The notes: generated from the letters alone by a model not told the origin. DNA of 64,000 nucleotides from Bin52 sp965243345 (GCA_965243345.1 CBDEUR010000003.1:3720001-3784000); one strand, 5' to 3'. Counted from the stretch's first letter, positions 16,019-25,815 are shown. A program made the numbers and translations.

Positions 16019-16923
16019 CAGTTGCGCCCGTCCGGAGCGGTCACGTCCCGGACACCGTCACCCATCAGGTTGATCGACAGGACCAGCAGGAACAGGGCGG
16101 CGCCCGGAATGGCGATCAGCCAGGCGTCGAAGAACATCAGGCCCTTGGCTTCGGACACCATCAGGCCCCAGCTCGGCTCGGGTGGCTGCACTCCGAGCCC
16201 GAGGAACGACAGGGCGGCCTCCAGCAGGATCGCGTGCGCCATCTCGACGGTTGCGACCACGATCAGGTGATTCATGATGTTGGGCAGGATCTCGGTCAGC
16301 ACGATGCGGGCGGTCGAACAGCCGGTCGCCTCGGCCGCCGTGACGAAGTCGAGCGAGCGGACCTGCATGGTCGCACTGCGCACCACCACCGCGAACCGGT
16401 CCCAGATCAGCAGGCCGAGCACCCAGATCACCACGGTCAGCGACGAGCCGACCAGGCTGACCACCGCGATCGCCACCAGCACCACCGGCATCGACAGCCG
16501 CGTGGTGATGATGAAGTTGGCGATCATGTCGACCCGACCGCCGAAATACCCGGCCACCACGCCGATGGCGGTGCCGAGCAGCCCGGAGATCAGCATCGCC
16601 GAGAACCCGATCAGCAGCGAGATCCGTGCACCCCAGAACAGCCGCGAGAGGTAGTCGCGACCGAGCTGGTCCGTGCCGAGAAGGTGCTCGGTGGTCACCT
16701 TCGGGCTGTCGAACCAGATCGGGGGAATGAGCTTGCGGTCCAGCACCTGGTCATAGGGATCGTGCGGGGAGATCCAGGGTGCGAGCAGCGCCATCAGGAT
16801 GATGATCAGCAGAACCACCGTGCCGATGATCAGCCCGGCATGGCCGAAGATACGCCGGCGCAGCAGGGCGGCCGGCGAAGGCTCGAGGATCTCGGTCGCG
16901 GTCGGCAGGGTGCGTGTCGCCAT
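16018..16923 (-). CDS. Peptide ABC transporter permease (DppC type)
   Basis: This 301-residue inner-membrane permease has an N-terminal hydrophobic anchor (GLIIGTVVLLIIILMALLAP) followed by the periplasmic OppC-N segment (HDPYDQVL). The permease core contains the EAA-like loop around AAEATGCSTARIVLTEILPN, which docks on the ATPases. It begins 1 bp after the dppB-type stop, so the two permeases are coupled. Confidence 0.92.
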   Translation of the reverse strand: MATRTLPTATEILEPSPAALLRRRIFGHAGLIIGTVVLLIIILMALLAPWISPHDPYDQVLDRKLIPPIWFDSPKVTTEHLLGTDQLGRDYLSRLFWGARISLLIGFSAMLISGLLGTAIGVVAGYFGGRVDMIANFIITTRLSMPVVLVAIAVVSLVGSSLTVVIWVLGLLIWDRFAVVVRSATMQVRSLDFVTAAEATGCSTARIVLTEILPNIMNHLIVVATVEMAHAILLEAALSFLGLGVQPPEPSWGLMVSEAKGLMFFDAWLIAIPGAALFLLVLSINLMGDGVRDVTAPDGRN

Positions 16924-16924
16924 G

Positions 16925-17842
16925 TCAGGCCACCCTGATCCGCGGATCGAGCCAGGCGTTCAGCATGTCGGCAAACAGGGTCAGCAGGATGTAGAACACG
17001 CTGAGCACGAGCACGATCGCCTGCATCATCGGCAGGTCCGCGCGCTGGATCGATTCCCATGCGAGGAAGCCGAGTCCGTTGATGGCAAAGATGGTCTCGA
17101 TCACGATCGAGCCCCCGAGCATGAAACCGAACTGCACCGCCGCGAGCGAGATCACCGGCAGGATCGCGTTGCGGAGCGCGTGCTTGAACAGCACCGTTAC
17201 CGGCCGCAGCCCCTTGGCGCGGGCGGTGCGAATGTAGTCGGCCGAAAGCACCTCGAGCATTCCCGCCCTGGTCAGGCGCATCGCCGCCGGAGTGATGTAG
17301 TAGCCGAGCGCGATCGAGGGCATGACGAAGTTGGCCCAGGAGTCGCTGCCAGTGATCGGCAGCAGCCTCCAGATGATGCCGAGCCACAGCATCAGGGTCA
17401 GGGCGAACCAGAAACTCGGCATTGCCTGTCCGATGACAGCGATGGTGAGCGCGGTGCGGTCGATCAGGCTGTTCGGCCTGATTGCCGCCAGAACGCCCAG
17501 GGGAATTGACAGGACAAGGGCGAACACCAGCGCGCACAGGCCGAGCATCATGGTGGTGGGCAGGCGTTCGAAGATGACCAGGGCCACCGGCTGCTTGAGG
17601 TAGTGCGACTGGCCGAAGTCGCCCTGCAGGGCCTTGAACAGCCAGTCACCGTACTGGACCAGGATCGGCCGGTCGTACCCGTAGTAGGTGCGGATGGACT
17701 CGATGTCCTCCTCGGTCGCCGCCTCACCCGCGAGCGCCACCGCCGGGTCGCCGGACAGGTAGATCATCGAAAACGTGATCAGAGAGACGGTGAGCGCCAC
17801 CAGGACGGCAACGCCGAGTCGTCGAAGCAGGTAGGTAAACAT
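16925..17842 (-). CDS. Peptide ABC transporter permease (DppB type)
   Basis: This 305-residue permease starts MFTYLLRRLGVAVLVALTVS, the usual DppB N-terminal membrane segment. It has an EAA-like loop at IRTARAKGLRPVTVLFKHAL and several further membrane helices. It is the first permease gene after the binding-protein gene, separated by 69 bp that contain a perfect hairpin. Confidence 0.92.
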   Translation of the reverse strand: MFTYLLRRLGVAVLVALTVSLITFSMIYLSGDPAVALAGEAATEEDIESIRTYYGYDRPILVQYGDWLFKALQGDFGQSHYLKQPVALVIFERLPTTMMLGLCALVFALVLSIPLGVLAAIRPNSLIDRTALTIAVIGQAMPSFWFALTLMLWLGIIWRLLPITGSDSWANFVMPSIALGYYITPAAMRLTRAGMLEVLSADYIRTARAKGLRPVTVLFKHALRNAILPVISLAAVQFGFMLGGSIVIETIFAINGLGFLAWESIQRADLPMMQAIVLVLSVFYILLTLFADMLNAWLDPRIRVA

Positions 17843-17880
17843 CGACCCCCTGTCCGGACGTGGTCCGCAGGCAGGAAAGG

Positions 17881-17905
17881 GCCCCGCCGGCCAAGCCGGC
17901 GGGGC
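17881..17905 (-). terminator. Hairpin between binding-protein and permease genes
   Basis: A perfect 11-bp stem GCCCCGCCGGC / GCCGGCGGGGC with a 3-nt loop lies 7 bp after the binding-protein stop. No U-tract follows. Such hairpins commonly act as attenuators and protect the abundant binding-protein mRNA from 3' decay, giving more receptor than permease. Confidence 0.7.
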
Positions 17906-17911
17906 TCAACG

Positions 17912-19447
17912 CTACTTCCACTTGGCCGCGTAGAAACGCGGGATCTCGTCGGACGTGGTCTGGAAGTCCAGGTCCTTCGCGTAGACGTAGTACTTGGCGT
18001 AGGTGAACATCGGCAACCAGTACAGCTCACCCGAGATCCGCTCCAGCGCCTTCTTGTACGCCGCCTCGCGGTCTGCCGGATTGGTGCTGCTGTCACCCTC
18101 GGCAACCCAGGCCACCACCTCGGGATCCTTGGCCGGATCGTCACGGCCGCCGGAGAAGAAATGGCTGGTGATCGCCGAGACGTCCGGGATCGAGCTCGAG
18201 CCCCACGTCATGTGGTTGATCGGGGTCGTGCCCTCCCAGACCAGGTCGCGCAGCGCACGGTACTGCAGGTAGGTCAGCTTGGCCTCGATTCCGACCTTCC
18301 TCAGGTCACCGATCACCGCTTCCGTGTACTCGCGCTGGCGATAGGCGTAGATGTCGAACTGGAACCCGTCCGGATGTCCCGCCTCCGCGAGCAACGCCTT
18401 GGCCTTCTCCGGGTCGTAGTCCCACCTCGGCACGTCCTGGGTGCAGCCGAACTGGTCGGGATGGCACGCGGAGTGGATCACGACCGATGCCGGACCGACC
18501 AGATTGCGGGTGATCGACTCGCGATCTATGGCATGGGCAACCGCGGCACGGAGGCGCTTGTCGGTGAAGAAGGTCTGCCCGCTGTCACCGTCGACGTCAA
18601 ACGCCAGGTACGAGACCCGCATGGTCTTCGCGTTCTCCACCGTGACCTGGCCGGACTCTTCCAGCCGTTCTGCCTGGTCCTTCGGCACGTCCCACATCCA
18701 GTCGAGTCCGCCGGTCAGCATCTCGGCGATCTGCGTGTTCATCTCCTTGATGGTACGGAACCGGATATTGCCGATGGAAGGCTGGCCCTTCGGCGAGCCC
18801 TGCATGTAGGTATCGTTCTTTTCCCACAGCACGTAGTCGCCGGCCTTGACCTCGACGAAGCGGTACGGGCCGGTGCCGACTGCCCGGACGGCACCGTAGT
18901 CCTTCTTGCCGTCGGCTGCTGTCGGGGCGTCGTCATAGTGGCCTTCCGGCACGATGAAGACGGCGTTCGACAGGTAGGCAAGCGCCGCCGGGAACGGATT
19001 GGCGAGGTGGATGCGGACCTTGTACGGACCGAGCGCCTCGGCACTCTTCATCCAGCTCACGTTCTTTGGCGTGAGCACGCCGCTGTCGGGCGAAGAGACG
19101 TGGTTGATGGTGTAGACCACGTCCTCGGCACCGAAGCTGCTGCCATCGTGAAACACCACGCCCTCGCGCAGCTCGAGATCCATGGTCAGGTTGTCGACCC
19201 AGTTCCACGAAGTCGCCAGCAGCGGCTTGTAGTCGCCGGTGTCCAGGTCGCGGAACAGCAGGGCGTCCCAGCCGAGATGGCCCATGACCACGAGTTCACG
19301 AGTGTTGTTGTAGTAGGGATCGACGACCGCAACCTCGCGGTCGGTCGCCCAGTTCAGGGTATCGTCCGACTTGCCCGCGTGCGCCGGGCCGAACCAGGTA
19401 CTGGCGCCCAAAGCACACGCAGCGGCAAACAGGATCTGTCGTCTCAT
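17912..19447 (-). CDS. Peptide ABC transporter substrate-binding protein
   Basis: This 511-residue periplasmic receptor belongs to family 5 solute-binding proteins (DppA/OppA fold). It has a signal peptide, MRRQILFAAACALGASTWFG with AHA cleavage before GKSDD. Family signatures are VFHDGSSFGAEDVVYTINHV and RAVGTGPYRFVE. ATG 19447 follows GAGGAGGACAGACGGC; the longer upstream start is rejected because the signal peptide begins here. First gene of the operon, followed by a stabilising hairpin. The peptide type is unknown; the linked M20 peptidase suggests small peptides. Confidence 0.93.
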   Translation of the reverse strand: MRRQILFAAACALGASTWFGPAHAGKSDDTLNWATDREVAVVDPYYNNTRELVVMGHLGWDALLFRDLDTGDYKPLLATSWNWVDNLTMDLELREGVVFHDGSSFGAEDVVYTINHVSSPDSGVLTPKNVSWMKSAEALGPYKVRIHLANPFPAALAYLSNAVFIVPEGHYDDAPTAADGKKDYGAVRAVGTGPYRFVEVKAGDYVLWEKNDTYMQGSPKGQPSIGNIRFRTIKEMNTQIAEMLTGGLDWMWDVPKDQAERLEESGQVTVENAKTMRVSYLAFDVDGDSGQTFFTDKRLRAAVAHAIDRESITRNLVGPASVVIHSACHPDQFGCTQDVPRWDYDPEKAKALLAEAGHPDGFQFDIYAYRQREYTEAVIGDLRKVGIEAKLTYLQYRALRDLVWEGTTPINHMTWGSSSIPDVSAITSHFFSGGRDDPAKDPEVVAWVAEGDSSTNPADREAAYKKALERISGELYWLPMFTYAKYYVYAKDLDFQTTSDEIPRFYAAKWK

Positions 19448-19652
19448 GCCGTCTGTCCTCCTCGTCTCGGGTTCCGGACAGCTTGCGCGGGGCATGCTGC
19501 CGGTCGGTGTCGCACCTTACCCCAAACCCGCCAGTCGCACACAGGAAATGCTCCCGATCCGCCCGGTCCGCCGCGTCGACACGGGACCGTGAAGGACGCT
19601 ACCGTCGCCCGGAAGGAACAGAGCGTACCGCAGGATCCGGGAGGAGCACGCC

Positions 19653-20450
19653 ATGAACCTGCTGCCGAGAGCAGTCGCGACATCCTGTCTTGCCATGGTG
19701 CTTGCCGGCGACGTCGCGGCGGCCCCGATGCCCCCGCCCGGGGAACTGGGCGGGATCATGGGCACACCGGCGCTGGAGGTGACGGTACTGGAGCCGCACC
19801 TGCTCGGGAATGGCGGCGACGCCACCACGCGCTACCTCGCCTATCCGGCCCCCGACGTGCTGGAAGCCCTGTTCGGGGCCGGCTGGCGCCTGGGAACAGA
19901 GGCTGTCGAGTTCCGGGCCCTGGACGGGTATGTCGCGCGGATCGGGATCGAGCGGTTCGACGCCGACGCGGCGTTCCTGGCGTTTGCGCGCGCCGACGGC
20001 GCGCCGTTTACCGTCGACAACCTGGGCCAGAACGAGACCGGTGTCCCGCTCGGGCCCTGGTACCTGATATGGGACAACATCGCCAATCCGGACCTGCTGC
20101 GCGCGGGGGCCTCGGGCTGGCCCTACCAGGTTGCGGAGATTGCGCCGGTGCGCCGCGCCGACACCCTGCCCCTGCTGCCGGGGCTGGAGCAGGCCGCCGA
20201 GCTCACGCGCGAGAAATGCCTGGTCTGCCACCGGCTGAACGGCGTCGGCGGGACCAAGGCCGAGGGAAACCTCGCGCGGATGGTCAAGGCCTGGGACGAG
20301 GAGGACTTCATGGACCTGGTGCTGACACCCGCGGCGGAACGCGAGGGCTCGACCATGCCTGCCCTGCCGACCACGCTGCCGGAAGACGAACGCCGCGCCA
20401 TGGCCCGCGCCATATTCTCGTATCTCGTCGCGGTTCCGGTCACGCCCTGA
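19653..20450 (+). CDS. Secreted c-type cytochrome-domain protein
   Basis: This 265-residue periplasmic protein has a signal peptide (MNLLPRAVATSCLAMVLAGD, AAA cleavage). The N-terminal domain of about 150 residues resembles the small beta domain used as a carrier in molybdopterin oxidoreductase-linked cytochromes (LDGYVARIGIERF, PLGPWYLIWDN). A C-terminal cytochrome c domain follows with haem motif C189-LV-C192-H193 and likely Met ligand in GSTMPALP. A GGGAGGAGCACGCC site precedes ATG. It stands alone and is divergent from the peptide operon; the electron partner is not encoded nearby. Confidence 0.82.
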   Translation: MNLLPRAVATSCLAMVLAGDVAAAPMPPPGELGGIMGTPALEVTVLEPHLLGNGGDATTRYLAYPAPDVLEALFGAGWRLGTEAVEFRALDGYVARIGIERFDADAAFLAFARADGAPFTVDNLGQNETGVPLGPWYLIWDNIANPDLLRAGASGWPYQVAEIAPVRRADTLPLLPGLEQAAELTREKCLVCHRLNGVGGTKAEGNLARMVKAWDEEDFMDLVLTPAAEREGSTMPALPTTLPEDERRAMARAIFSYLVAVPVTP

Positions 20451-20574
20451 GCACCGGGCCGGATCGCGGGACCTGCCCGACGGTGGCCTGAAACCGCCTG
20501 GAATCCGAGGACGGGGACTGACGCCCGCCCACGGGCACCACAGGCGACCGGCCGTGGCAGGGGACCGGGCGTGA

Positions 20575-21420
20575 TCAGCCGGTGGCAGTATCAGGCGACG
20601 GGCGGACGCGATGCCGGTCGAGGAAGTCCAGGACCAGCCTGTTGAAGACATCGGGCTGTTCAATGTTGAGCAGGTGGCCGGTGGCCGGCAGCAGCACGAA
20701 TTCGGACCCGGGGATCTCGGCATGCATGCGCCGTCCGAATTCCGGCCGTGCAAGCGTGTCGGCTTCACCGAACAGCAACAGCGTCGGGCAGGCGATGTCT
20801 GCGAGCGCAACGTCCTGCTCGTAGGTGGCCGTCGCCTCGATTGTCTTGATGTAGCTCTCGGGGTGGACCGCGGCGATCGAGGCGACGAGTTCCTCGAAAT
20901 GCTCCGGTTCCGCCTTTGGACCCAGCAGCGTGCGCGCGACACCGGGCGCCATCTCGCGCGGGGTCCTGCCCTCGACGAGCGGCTGCTTTCTCAGGCGGAT
21001 GAACTCCTCTCGGCTTTCCCGCGAGACCGTGCGTGCAAAGCCCGGCATGGTCGCACACAGGGTCAGGGTCAGGATCCGTCCGGCGTGTTTCGCGTGGAAG
21101 TCCTGCAGGATGCGCCCGCCCATCGACAGGCCGACGAGATGCGCCCGGTCAACATCGAGATGGTCGAGAAACCGGGCCAGGTCGGCACTGAACTCGGAAA
21201 ACTCCAGCGGGCCCTCATAGTCTTCCGACCCGCCGTAGCCCCGCGCGTCCCAGGCGACGGCGCGAAACCCGGCCCGGGCCAGCACCGGCAGCTGCCGGCG
21301 CCAGTTGGTCCGGTTTCCGCCGATGCCGTGCAGGAAGATCACGGTCTCTCCCTCGCCGATCACATCGTAGGCCAGTGCCGGCTGCCCGGCAGTGCGAAAC
21401 CTGCGGGTCTCGAGGGTCAT
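20575..21420 (-). CDS. Alpha/beta hydrolase, 3-oxoadipate enol-lactonase-like
   Basis: This 281-residue alpha/beta hydrolase has oxyanion motif FLHGIGGNRTNW, nucleophile elbow GLSMGG (Ser99) and a C-terminal catalytic histidine in LPATGHLLNIEQP. An aspartate lies in the LLLFGEADTLA region. The family includes PcaD lactonase, carboxylesterases and haloperoxidase-like enzymes; no aromatic pathway genes adjoin it, so the substrate is open. It converges on the cytochrome gene with a 124-bp gap. Confidence 0.85.
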   Translation of the reverse strand: MTLETRRFRTAGQPALAYDVIGEGETVIFLHGIGGNRTNWRRQLPVLARAGFRAVAWDARGYGGSEDYEGPLEFSEFSADLARFLDHLDVDRAHLVGLSMGGRILQDFHAKHAGRILTLTLCATMPGFARTVSRESREEFIRLRKQPLVEGRTPREMAPGVARTLLGPKAEPEHFEELVASIAAVHPESYIKTIEATATYEQDVALADIACPTLLLFGEADTLARPEFGRRMHAEIPGSEFVLLPATGHLLNIEQPDVFNRLVLDFLDRHRVRPSPDTATG

Positions 21421-22289
21421 GCCGATCCTCCCATGCGCAAGACTGTGGAAACCGGCGGGCCGCCAGGTGTGAAGGACGGTGGGACAGCCTGTCGTATTCC
21501 AGCGCTCCGACTACCCCTGGCAGACCTGCACGCAGGGCATCGCTTGCCTGTGCGTGCGCGAAGGGTACTGACGGTCTTGTGGCCGTTTCGGCTTGCGCTG
21601 GCAACGCTTCACAGCGCGGGTGCGGCCCGGCAGGCCCGCGTCATCCGCGCAACCTGCCTTTCGCGTAGTCCCGTGCACAGACGCCGTGCCAGTTCGCACG
21701 CGGCTTCCCGCACCCGCGGAGTGCGCAGCCGGGGGCCGTGTCCCTGTCCAGCACGGCCCCCGGTACGGAAGATGGTCCGTCGGCCCGGTGTGTTCGCGGT
21801 CAGCCTGCAGAACAAGGTGTTGCAGGTGCGACCACCAAAGAACGTGATCGGTTCCTCGACGCCCTCCCCCAGGGCGAAGCAACCCGAGGTTTCGTTGTAC
21901 AGTTTCAGCCAGCGCCGGAGCCTGGTGCGGGAACCGGCCTTCAGGGCCTGGGTGCCGACGCGCACGATGCGTGGAACCGTTGCGCTGTCGGTGCAGACTT
22001 CACCGGGCTTGCGCAAAAGCTACTCCCCGTGCACTGGCCGGAACATCCGCACGACTGGCGCACGCCCCGACTTTACCCTCGAGCGCGCAAAACAGGTCGC
22101 AGAACCGGCCCAGGTGTTCCCGACGCGTTGATGTCATCAGTCAGGCCCAGGCCGGTCTCGCCGCACCCTGTCTCGAACCGCACAGGGCGTGCGCCCTGAT
22201 CGGGGCTCGTTTCGCGCGACTGTATACTGGGTCCGGTCGTCCCGTTGCCGACAACGAGGCACGGCATTCAGGCACCGGCTCTGCCCGGC
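21421..22289. other. Gene-poor stretch
   Basis: About 870 bp without a supportable gene. A minus-strand frame at 21609-22016 contains LRRWLKLYNETSG, faintly like the C-terminus of some transposases, but the rest is not recognisable and it is not called. No strong terminator or promoter was identified. Confidence 0.4.
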
Positions 22290-22577
22290 CTACGACCCGC
22301 CGTGGTCCTTCACGGCGTCGCGCAGCGGCTTTCCGGCCCTGAATGTCGGCGCCCTCGACGCCTTGATCCGCATCCATTCACCGGTTCCCGGGTTGCGCCA
22401 GGTGCGGTCGGGGTGGGTCTTGACCCCGAACACCCCGAAGCCGACCACCCGCACCTCCTCGCCGCCTGCCAGCGCCTCGGCGATGACCTCGAACACGGCG
22501 TCCACGGCCTCTGCCGCCGCCGGTCTTGCGAGCCCGGTCCGCCCGGCCACGCGGGCGGCAATCTCCGCCTTGTTCAC
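22290..22577 (-). CDS. HU-family DNA-binding protein
   Basis: This 95-residue HU/IHF-fold protein starts at GTG 22577 (VNKAEIAARVAGRTG), with AAAEAVDAVFEVIAEALAGG and the core GEEVRVVGFGVFGVKTHPDR. The arm region TWRNPGTGEWMRIKASRAPT and the closing FRAGKPLRDAV are typical HU. Its start overlaps the stop of the autotransporter-like gene as GTGA, so it is translationally coupled to a surface protein, an odd place for a nucleoid protein. It is probably a divergent HU paralogue rather than the main one. Confidence 0.88.
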   Translation of the reverse strand: MNKAEIAARVAGRTGLARPAAAEAVDAVFEVIAEALAGGEEVRVVGFGVFGVKTHPDRTWRNPGTGEWMRIKASRAPTFRAGKPLRDAVKDHGGS

Positions 22578-25500
22578 CAGCGGACGCCCGCGCGCAGCAT
22601 GACCCCGTGCCCGACCTGCGTTCCGGCGCCGTTGGCGTTCGCCGCCTCGTTCCGGGTGGCGTCGAGGCTGAGCTCGAAGCCGGGGTCGCCCCGGCCCGCC
22701 GGGGCGAGCCGCCAGCCGAGCCGGTAGTCCCGCGCGGCGCGCGCAAGCCCCAGGCCCAGGCCGGGCGTGCCGGTCCACCGGTCTCCGAACAGCGAGAGCC
22801 CGTAGCCGATCTCGCCCGCAAGGCGGTGTCCGGCCTCGAACGTCCCTTCCGGTGCGAGGCCCCGCACATCGAGGGCCGACCACAGCCGGTCCGCACCGCC
22901 CGACGCCGCCCCCCAGGTGGGCGCCAGGCTGAACGAGAGGCCGCGTCCCGACGCCCCGGGGGCGAGGCGCAGCGCGCCCGAGGCCCCCCATTCCCGGTAG
23001 TCCGAGTCCTCGTGGGCGACCAGCGCGCGCACTCTCGCCTCCACGCCCAGGCGCGAGCCCGGACCGGCCCAGGCCACGCGCCCGCCGAGTTCGACGCCGG
23101 TGCCGGTCTCGGCGTCGCCGCCGTCATGGCGCAGCCCGAGCTCGAGGCCCGGCGTCAGCGTGCCGCCGCCCGCCCGGAACGCCCGGCCGGCCTCGAACAC
23201 AAGCCGCGTCCGGCTCGCCTGTGCACTGGTCTCACCCTCGTTCGAGACCGCCTGCGACGTCGTCTTGACCAGGAACGCGTCCGCCTTCAGTGCGAGTTCC
23301 ATGCCGCCGGCCTCGTCCGGCTGCAGCAGCGCGCCCCGTCCGCCCACGGCGGCGAGGCGCATCCCGAGGTCGGTCCGGGTCGTCCGCTCCGGCTGGCCGC
23401 GGTCGTTCGCCGCCTGCACGATGGTCATCTCCCCGCTGCCCCAGCCGGCGAGACCCCAGACCGAGACCCGGTCGGTCACGGCCACGCGCGCATAGGGGCT
23501 CACCGTCGTCATCGAGCTCTCGATGGTGCCCGTGTCCACCTCCGGTTGTGCGAAGCTGCCCTCGCCCTCGCTCGCCGAGACCGCCACACCGGCCAGCAGG
23601 CGCTTCCACTGCGCGTCCGCACCGAGGATGCCGGTGGTCACGTGGCCGTCGATGCGCACCTCTCCGCCGTCCGCCGGCGCCTCGCCGTCGAAGCCGCCGG
23701 TCGTCACCCGGCCCCAGGCCGCAAGCCCCGGACCGGTCCCCTCGCCCTCGCGCACGAGGTGGAACGCGCTGCCCAGCAGCAGCTCGCGGCCCGACGGCGT
23801 TCGAGCCGGTGCGCTGTTCGGCGTCGGGGACTGACCGATCCCGAGGCCCGTCCCCGGCCAGCCGCCGTCCCCGTATCCCGATCCGGGGGATGCGCCGCCG
23901 TCCGCCGGCGCGCCCATCGCGCGGGCGATCGAGGTCAGGGTCTCCCCGAGCAGCGCCGTGTCGTCGGACCCGGAAAGCTCGAGGCTCTGGCCACCCACCG
24001 TCACCCGGGCGCCGGCAAGCGGGGTCGCCAGCCGTTCGGAGACCGCCGAGGTCACATGGTCCGCCACCGTGCGCCCGAAGCGCGCGAGCCACATCCTCTG
24101 CAGCGGGTCGGAGTTCTCGATCGTCCCCGTCGCCTCGCCGTCGCCGATCACCGCCCCTTGCGGGTTCATAAGCTTGAGCGTGACGGTCTCCTCGCCCTCG
24201 TCGATGGCGTCGTCGAGCAGCGGCACCGGGATCGTCTTCTCGAGCTCGCCCGCGGCATAGCTCAGCGTGCCGCGGGTGAAGGTGTAGTCCTCGCCCGCCG
24301 TCGCCGTGCCGTTGCGGGTCGCGTAGTCCACCGTCACCGTGCCCGACGCCGCCCGGCTCAGCGTGACCGTGAACTCCAGCGCCTCGTCCGCCTCGCCGGC
24401 GCGGGCATCCGCGACCGAGAGCGCCACCGGGCCCCGCACCGTGGCGATGAGCGCGCTCGCAAGCTTCCGCCCGTCGGGCGTGCAGATCGCGCCCGTTGCC
24501 GAACAGTCCGCCGTCGCCGGCAGGCTCACCGTCACGTCGTCCACCTCGTCGGGGCGCACCTGCACCGTCAGGCGCCGGTTCTGCCCGGCCACCGCGCGCC
24601 TCACCGCCACCACCCGGCCATTGCTCACCGAGAGCGCCGCCTGGACCGCCGGCAGGCGCAGGCCCGCGACCTCCTCGCTGAACCGCAGCTCGAACTCGAA
24701 CCGCTTCGCACCGTCATGCTCCGCCGGAAGCCCCGCGAACCGCGCCGTCAGCGCCGGCAGGGCCACCGCCGCGGTCAGGGCGAAGTCCGCCACCTTGTTG
24801 CCGGCGGCATCGCGCAGGAAGTCCGAGGCCGCGTAGCTCACCGTCACCGTCTGCCCGGCGACGGCCGGGTGGGTCTTCGAGATCTCCAGCGAGACCGTGC
24901 GCCGGTCCGAGAGCCATGCCCGGTTCGGGTGGTGCCGCAGCCCGGTCCCGTCGATGGTCCACTGGGCCTTGAACCACGCGGTCGTCGCGGGTTCCGCCAG
25001 GTCCTCGTCGAAGCTCACCGTCATCAGGCTGCCGTCCACCGCCGCGCCCACCGGCGCCGGCGGGGTGGTGTCCGCCGGGCCCGGCACCGTCGCCGAGACC
25101 GCCGCGAGTTTCCGGCCGCCCTTCCCGCAGATCGCGCCCGCCACCGTGCAGTCCGCCGTCGCCGCCAGCGCCAGGGTCACCGCCCCGGCCCCGGCCGGGC
25201 GCACCCTCACCGTCATCCTGCCGTTCTTCCCCCGCACCGTGCGCTTGACGTCGATCAGCCGCCCGCCGGTGACCGAGAGCGCCGCCTCGACCGACGCCAG
25301 CTTGAGCCCCGCGACCTCCTCGCCGAAGCGCAGCTCGAAGCCGAACAGGGCGCTGGCGTCATGCGCCGCCGGCAGGCCGTGGAACGACGCCGTCAGCGCC
25401 TGCGTTCCCGGCGCCCCCACGTTCAGCGTGAAGCTGTCGATCTGCTCGCCGGACGCGGTCCACAGGCCCTCGCCCGACCACGGCCAGGTGTAGTCCACCG

Positions 25501-25786
25501 TTGCCGTCTCGCCGGCGGCGAGCGCGCGCGCGAGCCCGAGGGCCACGCCCCTGCCGCTCGCCGTGAACGACGCCGAGAGCACCGCCACCGCCGTGCCGGA
25601 GGCGGTGACCGTGAAGTCGGCCGGGTCCAGCAGCTTCCTCTGGTCCAGCACGTGCCCGAGACCGAGCGTCACGGTGCTGCCGTCCGCGACCGCCCGCGCC
25701 GCCTGCGCCGCCCCGGCGCCGGCCAGCAGGGCGAGGCACAGGCCAAGCGACAGGACGGCCCGGTGCAGGGTTCGGTGAATGGTCAT
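22574..25786 (-). CDS. Calx-beta domain autotransporter-like surface protein
   Basis: This 1,070-residue secreted protein has a signal peptide (LHRAVLSLGLCLALLAGAGA, AQA cleavage). Two tandem adhesin-like repeats (about 30-420) share EFELRFSEEVAGLRLPAVQA-type and TADCSATGAICTPDGRKLAS-type motifs. A Calx-beta domain (about 420-530; VDYATRNGTATAGEDYTFT, DDAIDEGEETVTLKL) follows. The last about 500 residues look like an autotransporter beta-barrel with glycine-rich alternating strands, ending in aromatic GVRW. GGGAGGAACGGCAG precedes ATG 25786. It lies 29 bp after the giant upstream gene and is coupled to HU. It probably sits in the outer membrane. Confidence 0.78.
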   Translation of the reverse strand: MTIHRTLHRAVLSLGLCLALLAGAGAAQAARAVADGSTVTLGLGHVLDQRKLLDPADFTVTASGTAVAVLSASFTASGRGVALGLARALAAGETATVDYTWPWSGEGLWTASGEQIDSFTLNVGAPGTQALTASFHGLPAAHDASALFGFELRFGEEVAGLKLASVEAALSVTGGRLIDVKRTVRGKNGRMTVRVRPAGAGAVTLALAATADCTVAGAICGKGGRKLAAVSATVPGPADTTPPAPVGAAVDGSLMTVSFDEDLAEPATTAWFKAQWTIDGTGLRHHPNRAWLSDRRTVSLEISKTHPAVAGQTVTVSYAASDFLRDAAGNKVADFALTAAVALPALTARFAGLPAEHDGAKRFEFELRFSEEVAGLRLPAVQAALSVSNGRVVAVRRAVAGQNRRLTVQVRPDEVDDVTVSLPATADCSATGAICTPDGRKLASALIATVRGPVALSVADARAGEADEALEFTVTLSRAASGTVTVDYATRNGTATAGEDYTFTRGTLSYAAGELEKTIPVPLLDDAIDEGEETVTLKLMNPQGAVIGDGEATGTIENSDPLQRMWLARFGRTVADHVTSAVSERLATPLAGARVTVGGQSLELSGSDDTALLGETLTSIARAMGAPADGGASPGSGYGDGGWPGTGLGIGQSPTPNSAPARTPSGRELLLGSAFHLVREGEGTGPGLAAWGRVTTGGFDGEAPADGGEVRIDGHVTTGILGADAQWKRLLAGVAVSASEGEGSFAQPEVDTGTIESSMTTVSPYARVAVTDRVSVWGLAGWGSGEMTIVQAANDRGQPERTTRTDLGMRLAAVGGRGALLQPDEAGGMELALKADAFLVKTTSQAVSNEGETSAQASRTRLVFEAGRAFRAGGGTLTPGLELGLRHDGGDAETGTGVELGGRVAWAGPGSRLGVEARVRALVAHEDSDYREWGASGALRLAPGASGRGLSFSLAPTWGAASGGADRLWSALDVRGLAPEGTFEAGHRLAGEIGYGLSLFGDRWTGTPGLGLGLARAARDYRLGWRLAPAGRGDPGFELSLDATRNEAANANGAGTQVGHGVMLRAGVRW

Positions 25787-25815
25787 CTGCCGTTCCTCCC
25801 GTTCCGCTCGCCGGC

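Noticed and set aside
21609..22016. 135-codon minus-strand ORF with LRRWLKLYNETSG, like a transposase tail.
   Set aside because: The similarity is short, the rest is unrecognisable, and no partner fragment or inverted repeat is nearby.
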